Source: Armatimonadota bacterium
GTDB taxonomy: Bacteria > Vulcanimicrobiota > JACPDS01
Direction: 5' to 3'
Length of the DNA stretch: 13,245 nucleotides
Assembly: GCA_016183885.1 (NCBI GenBank)
Contig: JACPDS010000153.1
Coordinates: 1,793-15,037, forward strand
The position numbers and the translations under genes are program-made. Shown here in pieces: positions 1-6,687 of this stretch. How positions within the stretch are numbered: the first letter of the stretch is position 1; each line of letters starts with the position of its first letter. The notes below the pieces were generated by a model. The model was not told where the DNA came from. It did not search any database and worked only from the letters and a program-made list of their open reading frames with translations.

Positions 1-65
1 ATTGACCCCCTCTTAAACTATCTAAATTGCAAATATTTTTGTTCCTGTCTTTAACATCCAATCCT

Positions 66-100
66 ATTAACTATTCACTATTTACTATTCACTTTTCACT
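66..100. repeat. Heptamer direct repeat array (5 units)
   Basis: Read on the minus strand, five consecutive 7-bp units fit the consensus AGTGAAT: AGTGAAA (100-94), AGTGAAT (93-87), AGTAAAT (86-80), AGTGAAT (79-73) and AGTTAAT (72-66). There are no spacers. The array overlaps the last codons and the TGA stop of the secreted-protein gene. The unit length is not a multiple of three, so gain or loss of a unit upstream of the stop would change the protein's end. Confidence 0.75.
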
Positions 101-658
101 AAACTTATAATCTACCACTTCAAGAGCGCTTTTAGTTAAAATGCCCCCTTTAGTTAAAGTTCCTTTTATTTTTACTTTAGAACCGCTGTGCAGTAAAAGT
201 AACGGCGTTAAATAACCTTTTAATAAATAAATATTTTTATTATCTTTAAGCACATATTCTGAAAAAGGCTCATTTCCTATTTGAGTTAATTCTCCTTCTA
301 ACTCAACTACTTTAGGTTCCAAAATTTTGCCTTCTTTAAATTCTAAATATAAAATATTATTAACTTTAAGCAGTCTGACTTTTAAACTTACTTTTTGTTC
401 TTCCTTAAAATTAAAATTTTCTATTTTATAAATTAAGATACTATCGCTTTCATCCGCTAAAAGCTTTAAATCCGACTTTAGGGAAAAAATCCTTCCTTGA
501 ATTTCAAAAGTTTTGAATAAGTATTTTCTAAAGTTTATCCGCAAATCCTGAATATTTTGCGGGGGATAAGTTTTCTCGTCTTCAATAAATAACTTTACTC
601 CCCCGAAAGAAGAAGAAACTAATAATAAGAAAATCAATAAATAAAAAAATTTTTTCAT
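89..658 (-). CDS. Secreted protein, likely two OB-like beta domains
   Basis: I do not recognise the family. The first ~20 residues are a Sec signal peptide: Lys2-Lys3, a hydrophobic core FFYLLIFLLLVSSS, then small residues, so the product should be periplasmic or exported. No lipobox Cys is present. The remaining ~165 residues alternate hydrophobic and charged strands in two halves (about 40-110 and 117-185), each with G-rich turns such as IQGR, ELEGEL and VKIKGTL; this suggests small beta-barrel (OB-like) domains, which is inference. It starts 3 nt after the DUF35 stop, with GGAGGGATAG as ribosome site, so it is the last gene of the thiolase-like/DUF35 operon. A functional link to those cytoplasmic proteins is not obvious. 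The final residues SEK and the stop lie inside a heptamer repeat. Confidence 0.75.
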   Translation of the reverse strand: MKKFFYLLIFLLLVSSSFGGVKLFIEDEKTYPPQNIQDLRINFRKYLFKTFEIQGRIFSLKSDLKLLADESDSILIYKIENFNFKEEQKVSLKVRLLKVNNILYLEFKEGKILEPKVVELEGELTQIGNEPFSEYVLKDNKNIYLLKGYLTPLLLLHSGSKVKIKGTLTKGGILTKSALEVVDYKFSEK

Positions 659-661
659 TTC

Positions 662-1117
662 CTATCCCTCCAGAATAAAATATTTAATATCGGTAATATC
701 GCCTTTTCTTTTTTCTTTTTCTTTGAAAACCGCTTTAATCTCCAAATTAATCTTTAAAAAATCTAAAGGAATGTTTAAATAATGATAAAAAGTTCCATAA
801 GTTCCTTTTAATTTAATTAATCCTAAAACTAACGGTTCTATTAATCTTTCAGCAAATTTATTTAAATATAGCAATGTATAAGATTGAAGAACTCCGGATG
901 ATTCAACTTTTTTTAATTCTTTTATAGGAATCCCGCAAAAAACGCAATTTAATAAAATAGGAAAAAATAATTTTTTGCAGTTAAAACAAAAACCGGCTAA
1001 AAGTTCTCCATTTTCTTTTAATTCAATAAAATTTTTTTCTTCTAAATCTGAATTGACATGACTGTAATTTAAAATCAATTCTTGTTTTATTTTTAATTTT
1101 TCTTTTATAGCTTCCAT
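662..1117 (-). CDS. DUF35 zinc-ribbon/OB-fold protein (acyl-CoA enzyme partner)
   Basis: Residues C44, C47, C58 and C61 form a rubredoxin-like zinc ribbon (CxxC-x10-CxxC). An OB-fold region follows at about 70-148 and ends with the family-typical ITDIKYF. An N-terminal helix (about 1-30) precedes the ribbon. Length (151 aa) and layout match the DUF35 family, whose members pair with SCP-x-type thiolase proteins: archaeal acetoacetyl-CoA thiolase/HMG-CoA synthase complexes, steroid side-chain Ltp2/ChsH2 aldolases, and BbsAB. In those systems the OB domain helps hold the CoA moiety. It begins 3 nt after the thiolase-like gene, with GGAAGGGA overlapping that gene's stop, so co-translation and complex formation are likely. 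Family assignment is firm; the substrate is unknown. Confidence 0.88.
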   Translation of the reverse strand: MEAIKEKLKIKQELILNYSHVNSDLEEKNFIELKENGELLAGFCFNCKKLFFPILLNCVFCGIPIKELKKVESSGVLQSYTLLYLNKFAERLIEPLVLGLIKLKGTYGTFYHYLNIPLDFLKINLEIKAVFKEKEKRKGDITDIKYFILEG

Positions 1118-1120
1118 TTT

Positions 1121-2254
1121 TTAATCCCTTCCTAAAATAATAATTCCTCCTGAACGATTAGGGAGAGCGTAAGAACTTTGAACTAATGCCCGATAAAGCG
1201 GTCCGGGAAGTTGATTTGGTCCGGATGAGCCTCTTAATTGTAAAACCGCTTCGATTAATCGAATTAACCCTTTGGCAAAAAATGCATTCCCCATTCCCAA
1301 AGAACCGCTTGAAGGATTAATTAATAAAATATTATCTATAAAATAATCCAGCGCTTTCCCTTTTTTGGCAAATCCCAAGGCTTCTAAACTTTGAAGCAGT
1401 TGATAAGAAAAAGAATCTTCTAATTCTAAAAAATTAATTTCTTCTAAATTAGCTTTTTTAATGTTTAATTTTTGATAAGTTTCTTTAGCTAAATTTTCCA
1501 AATAGATCGGCCATCCTAATTCTAAATCGCTCCATAAACAAGCGCCGGCGTCATTCCCCCAATTCAAGGCTTCCAAAAAGACTAAATCCTCTCTAAATAA
1601 TTTCGCTTTTTTCTCCGAAGCTAAAATTACCGCCGCGGCTCCGTCAATCCATGGAGCGATATCTAAAGAAGATAAGGGAGCGCTGATCATTTCAGCTTGA
1701 ATTGCTTGATCAAGAGTAATCTTTGAACCAAAATAAGCTCGGGAATTTTGGAGGGCTTTTTCTTTGCTTTTTACAACCACTTGAGCGCATTCTTTAAATT
1801 CTCTTCCTCTTAAATGAAAATAACGATTCATTTCTAATCCAGCGATAAAATAAGGATGAGCTTCTAAAGATTTTACCCATTTAGAATCTAAATTTAAAAT
1901 TTCAGCTTTTGCGGAATCAATAATTTCGGATGGTTTTCCGCAGGCTATCACCATGACAGGATCAAATAATTGGGAAACAATCTGCATAAAAGCGTTAAAT
2001 ACCCCATAAATACCATCTTCGCCAATTTTAAGGCAGGGTTTAGGATATTCCAAAACTATTTCTTCTTTTAAATCTTTTCCCGAGAGCAAATTTTCACTGC
2101 AAATAATAATACTCTCAATTTGTTCAAAATTCATCATCGCATCTTCTAACGATTTGGAAACAGCGTCCTGAATTAATTCGCCATAAGAAAATTCAATATT
2201 TTGAGGACTAAGCAAAGTTTCTCCTACTCCTACAATAGCAACTTTTTCTTCCAA
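1121..2254 (-). CDS. SCP-x-type thiolase-like protein lacking catalytic Cys and His
   Basis: This cytoplasmic protein (377 aa) has the thiolase superfamily layout: N-terminal VAIVGVGETLLS, WIDGAAAVILAS at 202-213, LINPSSGSLGMGNAFFAKG at 311-329 and a C-terminal RSGGIIILGR strand. The key residues look replaced. The stretch where the nucleophilic Cys normally sits (CxSG) reads EDGIYG (79-84), with Gly81 at the Cys position. The conserved GHP motif reads GNA (322-324), with Asn323 for His. Ordinary Claisen condensation or thiolysis is therefore unlikely. The protein may be an Ltp2-like aldolase, a structural partner, or may catalyse something else with the DUF35 protein. Translation starts at TTG behind a perfect AAGGAGG with 8-nt spacing; the strength of that site decides the start. 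First gene of a three-gene operon. Confidence 0.82.
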   Translation of the reverse strand: MEEKVAIVGVGETLLSPQNIEFSYGELIQDAVSKSLEDAMMNFEQIESIIICSENLLSGKDLKEEIVLEYPKPCLKIGEDGIYGVFNAFMQIVSQLFDPVMVIACGKPSEIIDSAKAEILNLDSKWVKSLEAHPYFIAGLEMNRYFHLRGREFKECAQVVVKSKEKALQNSRAYFGSKITLDQAIQAEMISAPLSSLDIAPWIDGAAAVILASEKKAKLFREDLVFLEALNWGNDAGACLWSDLELGWPIYLENLAKETYQKLNIKKANLEEINFLELEDSFSYQLLQSLEALGFAKKGKALDYFIDNILLINPSSGSLGMGNAFFAKGLIRLIEAVLQLRGSSGPNQLPGPLYRALVQSSYALPNRSGGIIILGRD

Positions 2255-2262
2255 TCGAAAAA

Positions 2263-2269
2263 CCTCCTT
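2263..2269 (-). promoter_or_regulatory. Strong Shine-Dalgarno supporting the TTG start
   Basis: AAGGAGG lies 8 nt before the TTG at 2254-2252. It is the strongest ribosome site in this operon and supports TTG as the start of the thiolase-like gene, where no ATG is nearby in frame. Confidence 0.75.
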
Positions 2270-2362
2270 AAATTATAAGCGTCAATCAATTAAGAAAAAC
2301 TTACAAACACTTATTACTTACCGCTATGATTATATTTTCTATAAAATTAAACTAAAACCTTT

Positions 2363-3373
2363 CTATTTTGGATTCTTCCCGCTCTTTATCAAAATATAAG
2401 TAGGCTGCGCTCGAGGAATACCTGTTAAATTAGTTCCGTCATCGCTTAAATACATTCCCGTAGAACTGCCTGAATCTAAAAATAAAGCTTGAACCGCTCC
2501 GTTATTAAGCATAAATTCAGCTAATTCTTTTAAAGTTAAACCGCTTTCATCATCAGCTTGATTTCCAAAAGCCGCTAAAATTAATTTCCCTTGATTATCA
2601 ATTCCTAAGGCGCTGCGCTGTCTTTTATGATTCATTTGATGACTGGGAGGTCTAAAATGAGCTTCTTCTAAACTTTCAGGAGATACAATTACTTTCCCAT
2701 CCCAAACTAATGGGCCGCATCCTCCAATGAGTTCTTTTATTCCTCGATTTCTAAAATATTCCGCTTTATTGCCGTAAGAACGATCAATAAAAGGTTTTCC
2801 ATCTTCATTTAATGCTAAAAAATAACGATTTAAGGAAACTACCGGAATTTTATCATAAGTATAAGTGGCAGGATTCCATGTATATTTACCCGCGCCATAA
2901 ATTAAAATTCCTAAAGGTTGATTATCTGCGTCAACATTAAAAAAAGTTCCATTTATTATTACTTGAGCGTCTTTTTGTTTAGCCAATTCATCTAAAGAAC
3001 GAGTTTGAAATTTTCTATTTTGATCTTGAGGAGCTAAATAAACTAAAAAATCATTTTTACTTAAATCCACACTTACCAAATTATAAGCGGATTTATTGTA
3101 AATTCCCTGCGCAACTATAATTCCTTCAGTTTTAGGAAGATTGCGCGAGGCAGAAAAATCATTAATATTGCTTTCATTAATGTGTTTTTCGAAAAAATCT
3201 GTTTTAAAAATTTTAAAAATATTTTTTAACTTATTACAAGAAGGATTAAATAACAAATCAAAATCTTTTAAATTTAAAGTTTGATTATTCTGAATTTGAT
3301 TTTTTAAGTTATATAAAGTTCTCATATATATTTTTTCACGACAAAAGAGTGCTTTGTAAATACTCTCCGCCAA
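2363..3373 (-). CDS. Phosphodiester glycosidase (NAGPA/DUF2233 family)
   Basis: The C-terminal ~250 residues carry the hallmarks of the phosphodiester glycosidase domain (PF09992), related to the enzyme that uncovers mannose-6-phosphate by removing GlcNAc: INGTFFNV (140-147), GGCGPLVWDGK (217-227), QRSALGID (252-259) and LFLDSGSSTGMYL (297-309, in place of the usual DGGGS). Bacterial members are usually exported and act on cell-wall or exopolysaccharide-linked phosphodiesters. No signal peptide or membrane segment is seen here. The open frame begins at a TTG (3373) just after an in-frame TAA, with no ribosome site; an ATG at 3325 (residue 17) is the more likely start. That ATG overlaps, as ATGA, the stop of a 31-codon frame upstream, so the 5' end may have shifted frame. 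The domain is clear; the start is unsure. Confidence 0.8.
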   Translation of the reverse strand: MAESIYKALFCREKIYMRTLYNLKNQIQNNQTLNLKDFDLLFNPSCNKLKNIFKIFKTDFFEKHINESNINDFSASRNLPKTEGIIVAQGIYNKSAYNLVSVDLSKNDFLVYLAPQDQNRKFQTRSLDELAKQKDAQVIINGTFFNVDADNQPLGILIYGAGKYTWNPATYTYDKIPVVSLNRYFLALNEDGKPFIDRSYGNKAEYFRNRGIKELIGGCGPLVWDGKVIVSPESLEEAHFRPPSHQMNHKRQRSALGIDNQGKLILAAFGNQADDESGLTLKELAEFMLNNGAVQALFLDSGSSTGMYLSDDGTNLTGIPRAQPTYILIKSGKNPK

Positions 3374-3417
3374 ATATTAAATGGGACGGGAATTAACTTT
3401 AACTTTTGTTCATTCAT
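3322..3417 (-). CDS. Possible 31-aa leader frame, or shifted 5' end of the glycosidase gene
   Basis: A frame beginning ATG AAT GAA at 3417 encodes MNEQKLKLIPVPFNIWRR followed by a basic/hydrophobic tail. It ends at a TGA that overlaps the ATG (3325-3323) of the glycosidase gene as ATGA. An AAAGG lies 3 nt upstream of its ATG, which is closer than ideal. It could be a coupled small ORF or the original N-terminus now out of frame. Nothing beyond position and overlap supports either choice. Confidence 0.3.
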   Translation of the reverse strand: MNEQKLKLIPVPFNIWRRVFTKHSFVVKKYI

Positions 3418-3503
3418 ATTCCTTTAATATAAAAGGATTTTTAAAATCTTAAAAAGAATTAATTAATTATTGGATAGATAGTTCAGATAGAGATTTTACA
3501 ACA

Positions 3504-3836
3504 ATGTTAAATCTCTATAAAAACAAAGATTATCATTGGGCGCTTTTTCTTGGACATTTAGTTTTAGAAAAATTATTAAAAGCATATTATGTAAAAACAA
3601 TTGATATAAATCCTCCATTTTTACATGATTTACTAAGATTAGCTGAAAAAGTAAATTTAATTTTAAGTGAAGAACAAAAAGATTTTCTCGATTTAGCAAC
3701 AACCTTCAATATTAATTCAAGATACCCTGATTACAAAAAAGCGTTTTATAAAAAATGCACTAAAAAATTTACTAAAGAAAATATAGAGAAAATAAGGAAA
3801 TTTAAATTATGGCTAAAAGCGCAGATAAAGAAATAA
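3504..3836 (+). CDS. HEPN-domain protein, partner of nucleotidyltransferase
   Basis: The all-alpha HEPN fold (PF05168 type) is recognisable from HWALFLGHLVLEKLLKAYYV (residues 11-30), FLHDLLRLAEKV and SRYPDYKKAFYKK. HEPN proteins paired with minimal nucleotidyltransferases act as RNA-targeting toxins neutralised by the partner. The canonical Rx4-6H RNase motif is not evident here, so toxicity is uncertain. The annotated ATG leaves the domain short. In the same frame, codons 3453-3503 read KELINYWIDSSDRDFTT, and WIDSSDRDF is the usual first helix of this family, so homology clearly extends upstream. That stretch has no ATG, GTG or TTG after the in-frame TAA at 3450; an ATT at 3462 is the nearest rare start. 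The gene overlaps the downstream nucleotidyltransferase by 28 nt. Confidence 0.82.
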   Translation: MLNLYKNKDYHWALFLGHLVLEKLLKAYYVKTIDINPPFLHDLLRLAEKVNLILSEEQKDFLDLATTFNINSRYPDYKKAFYKKCTKKFTKENIEKIRKFKLWLKAQIKK

Positions 3837-4132
3837 TTTATGATATAATAAGAAAATATTTAAAGGTGTTAAAAACCAATAAAATAAACCTAAAAAAAGT
3901 TTATCTCTATGGTTCATATATTAAAGGAAATTTCAATAAGGATAGTGATATTGATTTAGCTATTGTAGCAGACAATTTTACCGGAGATATAATAGAAGAT
4001 CAATTATTATTAATGAAGCTGCGAAGAAAAGTTAATACAAAAATTGAGCCCCATCCATTTTTAGAAAAACACTTCAAACTAGATAATCCATATGCCAAAG
4101 AAATTATTGAAAACGGCAAACTAATTATTTAA
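3809..4132 (+). CDS. Minimal nucleotidyltransferase (MNT, antitoxin-like)
   Basis: This 107-aa protein carries the polymerase-beta-type signature GSYIKGNFNKDSDIDL (35-50): G35-S36, ten residues, then D47-x-D49, which bind metal and nucleotide. A further acidic residue, E80 in IEPHPF, sits where the family's third carboxylate is expected. In characterised MntA/HepT systems the nucleotidyltransferase adds AMP to its HEPN partner and silences it. The start overlaps the HEPN gene by 28 nt, with AAGGAAA upstream, so the two are co-expressed. All key residues are present, so it should be active. The target is inferred from the neighbour. Confidence 0.85.
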   Translation: MAKSADKEIIYDIIRKYLKVLKTNKINLKKVYLYGSYIKGNFNKDSDIDLAIVADNFTGDIIEDQLLLMKLRRKVNTKIEPHPFLEKHFKLDNPYAKEIIENGKLII

Positions 4133-4227
4133 ATATTAAATATAAGGAAAGCCTTTAATCTAAAATTTGCGCATCAATAACTTAGCCGTTCTATATTATG
4201 GGGCGAGAGCGCCTAAATATTTTTTAG

Positions 4228-4908
4228 TTAGGCGGGTAATGGGGCAATCTGCCCGTCTTTTAAGATTAAAGTGCGGGTTGCGATTTGAGCAATCAAAGGA
4301 TCGTGAGTAACTACTAAAAAAGTTTGTTTTAATCTTTGATTTAAGTTTTTAATCAATTCTATTAATTTTTTTGCATTTTCCGTATCTATCTCGCCTGTAG
4401 GTTCATCGGCTAAAATTAATTTGGGGCTGTTAATTAAAGCTCTGGCAAAAGCCGCTCTTTGAGCTTCTCCGCCGCTTAATTGGGACCAATAAAAATTCAA
4501 ACGGTCTTTTAAGTCCACTATTTCTAAAAGTTCTTCAGCCATTTTCATCCGGCGTTTATAAGGAACCTTAGCATATTTCAAAGGCAAAGCTACATTTTCC
4601 TGGGCGGTTAAATGAGAAATTAAATTATATTGTTGAAAAACAAAGCCGATTTTTTCTCTTCTAATATAAGAGCGTTTCAAAGAAGAAAGTAAAGTAATAT
4701 CTTCTTCTTCTAAATAAACTTTCCCTAAGGAAGGCCGATCCAAACAGCCTAAAATATTAAGCAAAGTAGATTTCCCGCTTCCGGATTTTCCCCAAATACA
4801 AAGTATTTCTCCTTGTTCTACTTCTAAATTTACTCCCCGAAGAGCCCAAATTTCATGAACTCCGTGAAAATAAATTTTACTTAAATTTAAAGCTTTTATA
4901 ATTTTCAT
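4228..4908 (-). CDS. ABC transporter ATP-binding protein (MacB/LolD type)
   Basis: A complete nucleotide-binding domain of 226 aa: Walker A GKSGSGKST (40-48), Q-loop FVFQQYN (Q92), signature LSGGE (144-148), Walker B LILADEP (164-170) followed by TGEID, and H-loop His202 in VVTHD. The sequence around GCLDRPSLGKVYL is typical of the MacB/LolD/FtsE branch, which powers mechanotransmission rather than substrate passage through the membrane. Its ATG overlaps the permease stop as TAATG, so the two are translationally coupled and form one transporter. The substrate cannot be read from the sequence: lipoprotein release, peptide or antibiotic efflux are all possible. Confidence 0.92.
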   Translation of the reverse strand: MKIIKALNLSKIYFHGVHEIWALRGVNLEVEQGEILCIWGKSGSGKSTLLNILGCLDRPSLGKVYLEEEDITLLSSLKRSYIRREKIGFVFQQYNLISHLTAQENVALPLKYAKVPYKRRMKMAEELLEIVDLKDRLNFYWSQLSGGEAQRAAFARALINSPKLILADEPTGEIDTENAKKLIELIKNLNQRLKQTFLVVTHDPLIAQIATRTLILKDGQIAPLPA

Positions 4909-6026
4909 TATCTTCTCATTGCTCTAGCCGGATCAATATTAGAAGCCTGATAAGCCGGATAAATTCCTGACATGATACCTAAACATATTATCCAAAAAAA
5001 TGATAAAATTATTAAACGATGAGTTATGCTAAAAAGACTCACTCCCTGATTCTTAATATAAAAATCAAAAAGTTTAATAAAAATTAATCCGGAAAATAAT
5101 CCTAAAATCCATCCTCCTATGGAAAGCACCAGAGCTTCTAATAAATATTCTTCAATAATATTCCAGGAAGTGGCGCCGATTGCCTTGCGCAGTCCAATTT
5201 CAGGAAGACGATCATTAATAGTAATAAATAAATTAATCATGATGCATAAAATGCCTGTAATTGCCGACAATATAGCCGCCCCTAAGGTAATTATATTCCA
5301 AATATTTAAGTTTTGATTTATTTGATCTTTAAATTCCCGGGGAGTAATTATGGAAATTCCTAAAATATTTTTTTTAATTTTAAAGACCAGTTGTTCTAAA
5401 TTTATATTATCTTGAGGAAAAACAATAATGCTGGTAATTAAATTTTCTCGGCTTAAAGCTTTCTGGGCAAAATATAAAGGAATAATCACCTGCCGATCTT
5501 CCAAAGCTGAGGTTTTTTCTAAAATTCCAATTATCTGAAAAAAAGAATTGCGGATTTTAATAGTATCATTTAACTTAATTTTATATCTATCAGCCAAATC
5601 CCAGCCTATTACAGCCTGGGGAGAATTTCCTTCCAAAAATTTTCCTTTAAGTAAAAAATTTTGGCTGTAAATTAAAGGCATATCTTTTGGATTAATGCCT
5701 ACAATTACTTCGGGAAATCCTAAAGATAATATTTGATTTTCTCTAAAACGGGAAATTAAAATAGGAACAGCCTTTAATATTTCAGGAATATTTTTTAATA
5801 ATTTAACTTTATTTTGAGCTAAAATCCCTCCTCCGCTCCAAAAACTTATTTTCTCGCAAACAAACAATTTATTCTTAAAATTTTCTTCAAAATGTCTGGA
5901 CAAAATATTAAAATGCTCAGACATCGCACCCATTACTATTAAAGCAAAAACTCCGATTGAAATTCCTAGAATTGATAAAAAAGTTCTGAATTTTTTGCGT
6001 AAAACCTGCTGAATAGTTTCTAGCAT
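4908..6026 (-). CDS. ABC transporter permease, MacB/FtsX family
   Basis: 372 aa with the four-helix MacB layout: TM1 at about 14-36, a large extracytoplasmic domain (about 40-240), then three helices at about 245-270, 294-320 and 333-357. The loop DRLPEIGLRKAIGATSWNI (272-290) is the family's coupling helix, which contacts the ATPase, and the C-terminus YPAYQASNIDPARAMRR is diagnostic. With the ATPase it would form a homodimeric exporter or lipoprotein-handling machine. No membrane-fusion protein or outer-membrane channel is encoded next to it, so it may work alone or with distant partners. No ribosome site lies directly before the ATG; an AGGAGG sits ~32 nt upstream. Confidence 0.9.
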   Translation of the reverse strand: MLETIQQVLRKKFRTFLSILGISIGVFALIVMGAMSEHFNILSRHFEENFKNKLFVCEKISFWSGGGILAQNKVKLLKNIPEILKAVPILISRFRENQILSLGFPEVIVGINPKDMPLIYSQNFLLKGKFLEGNSPQAVIGWDLADRYKIKLNDTIKIRNSFFQIIGILEKTSALEDRQVIIPLYFAQKALSRENLITSIIVFPQDNINLEQLVFKIKKNILGISIITPREFKDQINQNLNIWNIITLGAAILSAITGILCIMINLFITINDRLPEIGLRKAIGATSWNIIEEYLLEALVLSIGGWILGLFSGLIFIKLFDFYIKNQGVSLFSITHRLIILSFFWIICLGIMSGIYPAYQASNIDPARAMRR

Positions 6027-6105
6027 AATTTCAAAAATTCGCTATAAAAAAAATCTTACCTCCTAAAGCAGGAATCGCAATATTATTCTAGAAAGAAAAA
6101 TAAAT

Positions 6106-6111
6106 TATAAT
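6106..6111 (+). promoter_or_regulatory. Possible -10 element for the DUF151/MTAP genes
   Basis: TATAAT lies 21 nt before the ATG of the bifunctional nuclease gene, in the 106-bp divergent intergenic region. The hexamer 17 nt upstream (TTATTC, 6083-6088) is a poor -35 match. In DNA this AT-rich the match could be chance. Confidence 0.3.
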
Positions 6112-6132
6112 TTAAAAAGAAAGAGTGAAATT

Positions 6133-6687
6133 ATGAGAAAAATGATCGTAGATAAATTAGGAATAGATTTAATGACTCACGATCCTGTCGTAATCTTAAA
6201 AGATGTTGAAAGTGAACGTTATCTGCCTATTTTAATCGGCCCTTACGAGGCTACCGCAATTGCCTTAGCTTTAGAAAAAACCCCTGTTCCTCGTCCTATG
6301 ACTCATGATTTGATGAGTTCCGTCATAGAATCATTAAAAGCTAAATTGATTAGAATTATTATTCATGATATTCATGATAATACTTTTTACGCTAAAATAG
6401 TTTTAGAATCTAACGGAAATACTGTGGAAATTGACGCCCGTCCTTCTGACAGCATTGCTTTAGCTTTACGCGCCAATGCTCCTATTTTTGTGGCTGAACG
6501 CATTATCCTGGAAGAAACTATTATAGATAAACAAGCCGAAGATAAAAATTACAAAGAATTTAAAAAATACTTAGAAAAATTAAAACCCAGCGATTTTATT
6601 AAAAATTTTAAAGAATTTCGCGATAAACCCCCCGATAATAAAGAAAAAGACGATTTAGACGATGAAGAAGAAGGATATAATAAATAA
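6133..6687 (+). CDS. Bifunctional nuclease family protein (DUF151)
   Basis: The DUF151/BFN domain (PF02577) fills residues ~1-130: LPILIGPYEATAIALAL (31-47), RPMTHDLMSSVI (54-65) and DARPSDSIALALRANAPIFV (101-120) are its conserved blocks. Relatives are reported as DNase/RNases, and the fold is widespread in thermophiles and plants; the physiological role in bacteria is poorly defined. A helical tail containing KYLEKLKPSDFIKNF is common in the family, and the last ~15 residues are strongly acidic. The stop codon directly abuts the ATG of the MTA phosphorylase gene, so the two form an operon. Start chosen as the first ATG, which gives the usual N-terminus. Confidence 0.88.
   Translation: MRKMIVDKLGIDLMTHDPVVILKDVESERYLPILIGPYEATAIALALEKTPVPRPMTHDLMSSVIESLKAKLIRIIIHDIHDNTFYAKIVLESNGNTVEIDARPSDSIALALRANAPIFVAERIILEETIIDKQAEDKNYKEFKKYLEKLKPSDFIKNFKEFRDKPPDNKEKDDLDDEEEGYNK

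Noticed and set aside
66..100. CRISPR-like array
   Set aside because: Units are 7 bp with no spacers.
2272..2277. TATAAT upstream of the thiolase-like gene as a -10 promoter element
   Set aside because: It lies only 2 nt from the ribosome site, so transcription would start inside it, and no -35 is at the right distance; the motif is common in AT-rich DNA.
3496..3702. Antisense ORF (68 aa) over the HEPN gene
   Set aside because: It overlaps a gene with clear domain homology, has low-complexity Leu-rich translation and no ribosome site.
4200..4216. Small GC stem (GGCG-AGAG-CGCC) between convergent genes as a terminator
   Set aside because: The stem is only 4 bp and has no T-run on the side where the ABC operon would end.
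5119..5316. Plus-strand ORF inside the permease gene
   Set aside because: Shadow of a well-supported permease frame; no domain or ribosome site.
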